A DNA stretch of 64,000 nucleotides from Sutcliffiella tianshenii (GTDB taxonomy: Bacteria; Bacillota; Bacilli; Bacillales; Bacillaceae_I), in NCBI RefSeq assembly GCF_016908565.1, contig NZ_JAFBED010000001.1, positions 186,001 through 250,000 on the forward strand, in the 5' to 3' direction. Both the position numbers and the translations under genes were made by a program. The notes under the pieces were generated by a model. The model was not told the origin of the DNA, did not search any database, and worked only from the letters and a program-made list of their open reading frames with translations. Of the stretch, positions 59,704 to 64,000 are shown one piece after another (the stretch's first letter is position 1; every line of letters starts with the position of its first letter).

Positions 59704-61050
59704 TTAGTTATTTTCTTGAGGCTGAGTTTTAACACCCTCTGATTTCGTTTTATCTACTAGTACCAGTACTGTTCTTAATAGAATTATGATATCAAACATC
59801 AATGAATAGTTACGGATATAGTGTAAATCAAATCTAAGTTTATCTTGAACGCCAGTAGTATATTTACCCATGATTTGAGCATAGCCAGTAATACCAGGTT
59901 TTACGGAGTTACGATATTCGTAAGAGCTGATATCCTTTTTAAACTGCTCAATGAAGAAGCTTCTTTCAGGCCTAGGACCAACAATAGACATGTCACCCTT
60001 AAGAACATTTAAAATTTGAGGAATTTCATCGATTCTCGTTGCTCTTAAGAAACTTCCTATTTTAGTAATGCGGGGATCTTTTTCTTTTGCAAGAGTTGGA
60101 CCCGTGGCACTTTCTGCATTTTCAACCATTGTACGGAATTTAAGGATGCTAAACTCTTTATTATCTTTTCCAAGACGGGCTTGTTTGAAGAAAATGGAAC
60201 CTTTCGGGCTCTCTAACTTTATTAATAAAGCGCCAAAAATTCCAATAGGTATTAAGAATGGAAGTACCACAATTGATACTACTAAATCAAACGTTCTCTT
60301 AATAATCTGTTGATCAATCGAAAGTCCAAATGGCTTGATGGAGAGTGCCATCGTATCTTCAAATGGCGTAATGTCTGATTTAGACAATAACAAGTCATAG
60401 AAAGATGGGACCAGATAAAGGTTCTTATTGTTCTTGAAGGAATAGTAAATGATGGAGCTCTTTTTCTCATCCGTATCCTTGGAGCCAATCACAACAGACT
60501 CTGCATTTTTAATAGCTTCATATATTTCTTCTATAGGAGAATTGTAGTCTATAAAATGCAAATTAATTTTTGAAGCAAATGTTTCTTCAACTTGATACAT
60601 AAGTCTTCTTTTATCCTGAGGATTGGAAATAATTAGTACATTCTCAGGATTTGAAGTTTTTCTAATATACAAGAAAATAACTTTCCAAATAGTCAGTAGG
60701 GCAATTCCTATTATAAATGAAAGTAATATTACCGAGCGAGGTAATCCAAACGCTCTGAAAAAGAACGATACTGCCATGGTAGCAATCGTGATGGAGGTGG
60801 TACTGACAATGATGCTTCCAAAGTAATCAAACAATCTCTTTCTGCGAGAAGGATTTACTTCAAATACTGACAAGAAAAATACACTGATTAACATGATCCA
60901 AGGGAGGACCGAGAAAAAGGAATCCCAGTTTCGCGCATCATATGTCTCAGAACGTATATAAAAGGCCAGAAAATACGATATTGTAATCAAAGCAACATCA
61001 ACAACTATAAAAGCAACTCTCGTTCCTTTTTCATCTAGAATGTTTTTCAA
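59704..61050 (-). CDS. Polyprenyl-phosphate sugar-1-phosphate transferase (exopolysaccharide initiation)
   Basis: A membrane enzyme that transfers a sugar-1-phosphate to undecaprenyl phosphate to start an exopolysaccharide or capsule repeat. The 448-residue protein has four to five N-terminal membrane helices (about 10-130), a CoA-binding-like domain (about 140-255), a further helix and the catalytic bacterial sugar transferase domain (about 265-435). That domain carries FFKQARLGKDNKEFSILKFRTM, LRATRIDEIPQILNVLKGDMSIVGPRPE and KPGITGYAQI. Start is TTG after AAGGAG. It stands alone between tagV and tagO on the minus strand. Confidence 0.9.
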   Translation of the reverse strand: MKNILDEKGTRVAFIVVDVALITISYFLAFYIRSETYDARNWDSFFSVLPWIMLISVFFLSVFEVNPSRRKRLFDYFGSIIVSTTSITIATMAVSFFFRAFGLPRSVILLSFIIGIALLTIWKVIFLYIRKTSNPENVLIISNPQDKRRLMYQVEETFASKINLHFIDYNSPIEEIYEAIKNAESVVIGSKDTDEKKSSIIYYSFKNNKNLYLVPSFYDLLLSKSDITPFEDTMALSIKPFGLSIDQQIIKRTFDLVVSIVVLPFLIPIGIFGALLIKLESPKGSIFFKQARLGKDNKEFSILKFRTMVENAESATGPTLAKEKDPRITKIGSFLRATRIDEIPQILNVLKGDMSIVGPRPERSFFIEQFKKDISSYEYRNSVKPGITGYAQIMGKYTTGVQDKLRFDLHYIRNYSLMFDIIILLRTVLVLVDKTKSEGVKTQPQENN

Positions 61051-61293
61051 GTTTAAAACTCCTTTTTTAATGGTGTCTGTAAGTACAACGTAATAATCTA
61101 TAAGTCTGAATATCTACCTTTATAGGTCAAAGAAAAAAATAAAAGTTTCTATTTCATGAATCGTAAACCACAACAAAAACTAGTATACATTCTATAAGCA
61201 AAAAAAGAAATAACTAGTTGTACCTTTTCAAATTAAATACCCTGGGAATTTTTATGTGATTCATCAGACTTTCTTCCTGAATTTCTAAGTTCA

Positions 61294-61336
61294 TCAAAAA
61301 AGAGTGATCAAAGGTAATGCGTAATCACTCTTTTCC
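61294..61336 (-). terminator. Terminator of tagO, overlapping the stop codon
   Basis: AAGAGTGAT and ATCACTCTT pair around a 14-nt loop, with TTTTTT on the minus strand. The tagO TGA lies in the stem. The gap 61051-61293 contains nothing recognisable. Confidence 0.8.
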
Positions 61337-62386
61337 TGTGACCTTTTTATATAGATGGATAAACGGTTTATAGCGAACATTTATGATGCCCACAAGTTCT
61401 GCAGTAAATTGGATGATGATGATCAACGTTATAATGATGACGATTCCACCAATAAATGTCGCTGATTCTAACAGTACTGCACAGACACTGAAGAAAATTC
61501 CGAATGCATAGATGAGTAACACGGTATTTCTATGTGATATCCCTCTTGCTAAGAGGCGATGGTGAAGATGGCTCTTATCAGGAGCAGAAATGGGTTGTTT
61601 ATTAAGTATTCTCCTTATGATGGCGAAGGCTGTATCAAATATTGGAACACCCAGGATGATGATAGGAATGACAAAACTAAAGAGCGTAACGCTTTTATAC
61701 AGCCCCAATAATGAAAATACCCCGATACAATACCCAAGGAATAAAGCCCCAGTATCACCCATAAATATCTTGGCAGGATGGAAGTTGTAAAATAAAAACC
61801 CTAATGTGCTTGCAAGTACAATTAAGCAAAGTGCAAGTATCAGCTCTTTACCCGCAAGTCCTGCCATAACTGCCAATGTAGCAAAAGCTATTGCTGAAAT
61901 ACCAGCAGCTAGACCATCAAGACCATCAATCAGATTAATGGCATTTGTGATGCCAATAATCCAAAGAAGTGTCACCGGTATGGCGAACCACCCTAAATCA
62001 AACCTATCGAATACAAATGGGATTGTTAAAAAATCTATAGTAAGACCTGAATATATGACAGTCCCCGCAGCAAGGATCTGACCCAAAAGCTTCATTTTTG
62101 CACTCAACTCATACATGTCATCCAAAATGCCTGTTACAATAATTATTACTGCACCAGCCACGATACCGTATATTCTTTCATCATAAAGGCCAAATACCAA
62201 ATACCCCACTGCTACACCGATAAAGATTGCCAATCCTCCAAGTCTCGGCATTATCTTTTGATGCACCTTTCGAAGGTTAGGTTTATCAGTTGCTCCAATT
62301 TTATGGGCGAGCTTTATGACTAAAGGAGTAACGAATAGGACAGTAGCAAAGGAGGCCAAAAATGTAAAAATAAGTTTTATGTCCAT
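61325..62386 (-). CDS. tagO: Undecaprenyl-phosphate N-acetylglucosamine-1-phosphate transferase
   Basis: TagO starts wall teichoic acid (and teichuronic acid) synthesis by moving GlcNAc-1-P to undecaprenyl phosphate. The 353-residue protein has about ten membrane helices and the family residues DDxxD-like ILDDMYELSAK, NAINLIDGLDGLAAG, MGDTGALFLG and the HHR motif KSHLHHRLLARG. ATG at 62386 has AGGTGG 8 nt upstream and is preferred to the GTG at 62398. It lies just beside tagV, as in B. subtilis. Confidence 0.93.
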   Translation of the reverse strand: MDIKLIFTFLASFATVLFVTPLVIKLAHKIGATDKPNLRKVHQKIMPRLGGLAIFIGVAVGYLVFGLYDERIYGIVAGAVIIIVTGILDDMYELSAKMKLLGQILAAGTVIYSGLTIDFLTIPFVFDRFDLGWFAIPVTLLWIIGITNAINLIDGLDGLAAGISAIAFATLAVMAGLAGKELILALCLIVLASTLGFLFYNFHPAKIFMGDTGALFLGYCIGVFSLLGLYKSVTLFSFVIPIIILGVPIFDTAFAIIRRILNKQPISAPDKSHLHHRLLARGISHRNTVLLIYAFGIFFSVCAVLLESATFIGGIVIIITLIIIIQFTAELVGIINVRYKPFIHLYKKVTGKE

Positions 62387-62647
62387 TGTTACAACCACCT
62401 ATCATTTATTTTTCTTATTTTTTACAAACAAATGAAAATGAATGTAAAATAAAATAGCCAATATTTGTTTTAATCAGCAGATGAATAAATTCTAGTTAAT
62501 TGTAGCAAACTTGATTCGACATAATTCTAACAATAACATTATATTTTGATTAAAATTATGACAAAATTTTCATTAAAGCATTTCACTCTTTAAATACCCA
62601 ATTTGTTAGACGTAAAACACTCAAAATAGTTTCACTTTTTTAGCATA

Positions 62648-62706
62648 ATAAAGAGGCTAGTACCCAAAACAAAGATTATCCCTATTTTGAATCAGCCTCT
62701 TTTCAA
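62648..62706 (-). terminator. Terminator of the GT2 glycosyltransferase gene
   Basis: AAAGAGGCT and AGCCTCTTT flank a 37-nt loop on the minus strand, with T-rich flank. The rest of the tagO-upstream gap, 62399-62647, is AT-rich with no recognisable gene. Confidence 0.65.
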
Positions 62707-62726
62707 TTTTTAATAAGTGCTACAAC

Positions 62727-63497
62727 TTACGCTTGAACTCTCTTTTTAATGGCGGTATAGGCATAATTCATAAAACACCAGCTGGCATATATCAGGTTCA
62801 GCTTTTCGATTTTTCGGTAGACATACCAGTTTCTTTTTGCTGCCTGCAGTTTGTTGCTTGAAATGGAGCCTTCCACTATACGGTATATCGACAAAGGCTC
62901 ATGAACTGCGTAAGCCCGGTGCCCTTTTTTCAATATAGACAACCATAGGGCAAAATCTTGTCTTGTACGGATATTCGGCATTCGAACATTTCCTACCTGC
63001 TCACGATCAAGAATGACCGTTAAGCACCCTATAATAGTATTCTTAAGCAAGCCTTTATAGTCGATGCTGTCTGGCATGCTTATTGTTTTATCTAGAGGTG
63101 TGCCGTCTTGATCCATCAGCTCGTAGGCGGTAAAAGTAAATGCATATTGATTTTTCATCATAAAAGCAAGCTGTTTTTCTAGCTTGTACGGTTTCCAAAG
63201 GTCATCGCTATCCAAAAAGGCAATATATCTTCCTTCAGCAGCATCAAGGGCTGTATTCCGCGCAACTGCAGCTCCACTATTTTCTGTTAGCTGGATCAAT
63301 TTGATTCTTTTGTCTTTTTGCATATACTCATTAATGATTTCAATACTTTGATCAGTAGACATATCATCAACGAGTATCATTTCCCAATTTTGATATGTTT
63401 GATCCATTACGGATTCGATTGATTTTCCTATATATTTTGCAGCATTATACACGGGGGTAATGACTGAGACCAAAGGTTCATCTGTCTGGATATTCAT
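62727..63497 (-). CDS. GT2-family glycosyltransferase
   Basis: A 256-residue inverting GT-A glycosyltransferase with SVITPVYNAAKYIGKSIESV, VDDMSTDQS, AVARNTALDAAEGRYIAFLDSDDLW carrying the DxD-type metal site, and the catalytic-base region RTRQDFALWL. No membrane helix is evident. It resembles EpsE/TuaG-like transferases of teichuronic acid and exopolysaccharide clusters. Its neighbours tagO and a cell-wall-binding protein suggest a wall or surface glycan. GGAGG precedes the ATG. Confidence 0.88.
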   Translation of the reverse strand: MNIQTDEPLVSVITPVYNAAKYIGKSIESVMDQTYQNWEMILVDDMSTDQSIEIINEYMQKDKRIKLIQLTENSGAAVARNTALDAAEGRYIAFLDSDDLWKPYKLEKQLAFMMKNQYAFTFTAYELMDQDGTPLDKTISMPDSIDYKGLLKNTIIGCLTVILDREQVGNVRMPNIRTRQDFALWLSILKKGHRAYAVHEPLSIYRIVEGSISSNKLQAAKRNWYVYRKIEKLNLIYASWCFMNYAYTAIKKRVQA

Positions 63498-63575
63498 ATT
63501 CTCTTCCTCCTGCCATCAATGAAGCAACTATATTAATAATGTTTACAATAAAATTAAATACATTCCCAATAAATA

Positions 63576-63610
63576 TGCAAATGGCTACCGTAAAACCGAT
63601 AGCCATAAAA
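63576..63610 (-). terminator. Possible terminator after the cell-wall-binding gene
   Basis: ATGGCTA(C)CG and CG(A)TAGCCAT form a hairpin, but the minus-strand T-run after it is weak. Confidence 0.45.
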
Positions 63611-63637
63611 TTATTTATACTATCATCAGTCATACGC

Positions 63638-64000
63638 CTAATATCCAGACAGCAATCGATCTATTTCCCAAATAACAGAAGAATCGACCGCTTTTCTTCC
63701 ACCGAATATATTAAAGCTTTTCTTTGGGTGAATGAGTAAATATTTCTCGGTGGCAGCATCGACATCATCAGGTCGTACTAAAAGTAATGCTTTATTTTGC
63801 TTCGCAGACAGTAATCCTCCTGAAAGGGCATCCTTAAAATCCTTTCCAGTAGCAAAATTATATCCCTCACAATGACAAGGAAAACTAGATAATACCTCAA
63901 TATTGGTTGCATACCGGTTGGCACCCGATATTCTTTTCGCATCCAAAGATGCTTCCAGCGCAGTGCTCACAACTGCAGTACCACCTATTATATAACGGTT
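63638..64000 (-). CDS. Cell-wall-binding repeat (CWB2) protein, partial
   Basis: The frame is open from the right edge of the window (64000) through to the stop at 63638, so the N-terminal part lies outside. The visible 120 residues hold one complete and one partial CWB2 repeat: RYIIGGTAVVSTALEASLDAK, RISGANRYATNIEVLSSF, FATGKDFKDALSGGLLSAKQNKALLLV and SFNIFGGRKAVDSSV. These repeats bind wall teichoic acid and anchor amidases such as LytB/LytC or surface proteins. The enzymatic domain cannot be seen. Confidence 0.85.
   Translation of the reverse strand, partial: NRYIIGGTAVVSTALEASLDAKRISGANRYATNIEVLSSFPCHCEGYNFATGKDFKDALSGGLLSAKQNKALLLVRPDDVDAATEKYLLIHPKKSFNIFGGRKAVDSSVIWEIDRLLSGY

Overview
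This window is a chromosomal segment of a motile, competence-capable Bacillaceae bacterium. The gene order closely follows the Bacillus subtilis 'yvk-yvj-yvy-yvi' region: uvrBA, csbA, minJ, ctpB, ftsEX, cccB, yvjA, prfB, secA, hpf, fliTSD-flaG, hag, csrA-fliW-yviE, flgLK-flgN-flgM-yvyF, comFCA, degV, degUS, yvyE, tagV, tagO. Most genes lie on the minus strand. Species was not determined; no rRNA or tRNA gene was seen.

Layout. 1-9.9 kb: a partial DUF4870 gene, two palindromic intergenic repeats, a small membrane protein, uvrBA behind a LexA-like box, an OB-fold-like lipoprotein, csbA, a PilZ-like gene, prfC (RF3) and a small basic protein. 10-16 kb: a gluconate operon (gntK-gntP-gnd) divergent from an RpiR-type regulator, with a cre box and three palindromes between them, then a 12-unit 53-bp tandem array. 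16-28 kb: an RNase J paralogue, then cell-envelope and division genes (minJ, ctpB, a PcsB/CwlO-like M23 hydrolase, ftsEX), a Vpr-like subtilase, cccB and yvjA. 28.3-31.3 kb: an NAD-salvage cluster (NadR-like enzyme, PnuC, NrtR-like Nudix regulator) with the same 21-bp palindrome in front of both transcription units. 31.4-36 kb: prfB with its programmed +1 frameshift, secA, and hpf behind a sigma-B-type promoter. 36-54 kb: flagellar genes, with an AT-rich glycosyltransferase/methyltransferase island beside flagellin, then the comF operon headed by a NERD-domain gene. 54-64 kb: degV, degU-degS, yvyE, tagV, tagO, a polyprenyl sugar-phosphate transferase, a GT2 glycosyltransferase and a partial cell-wall-binding-repeat protein.

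The most striking find is the flagellin gene hag (44143-45704). Its 3' end is split by two ORF-less group I introns of about 360 nt that are clearly sister copies. The P, Q, R and S core elements, P1, P2 and P9 can be seen in both. Intron 1 separates the codons of RDVD from MAKEMM and must be removed to make a complete D0 helix. Intron 2 lies a few codons before the stop. Its first 27 nt encode a complete alternative flagellin C-terminus ending in QGVLQLLR plus a stop, while exon 3 encodes QANQQPQGVLQLLR plus a stop. A full-length flagellin is therefore predicted whether or not intron 2 is spliced. The gene also has a sigma-D promoter and a CsrA-type leader hairpin, and csrA-fliW lie directly upstream, so RNA splicing is layered on the known flagellin homeostasis circuit.

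The genome also carries several intergenic repeat families: two palindromic families and three tandem arrays with 21-, 41- and 53-bp periods.
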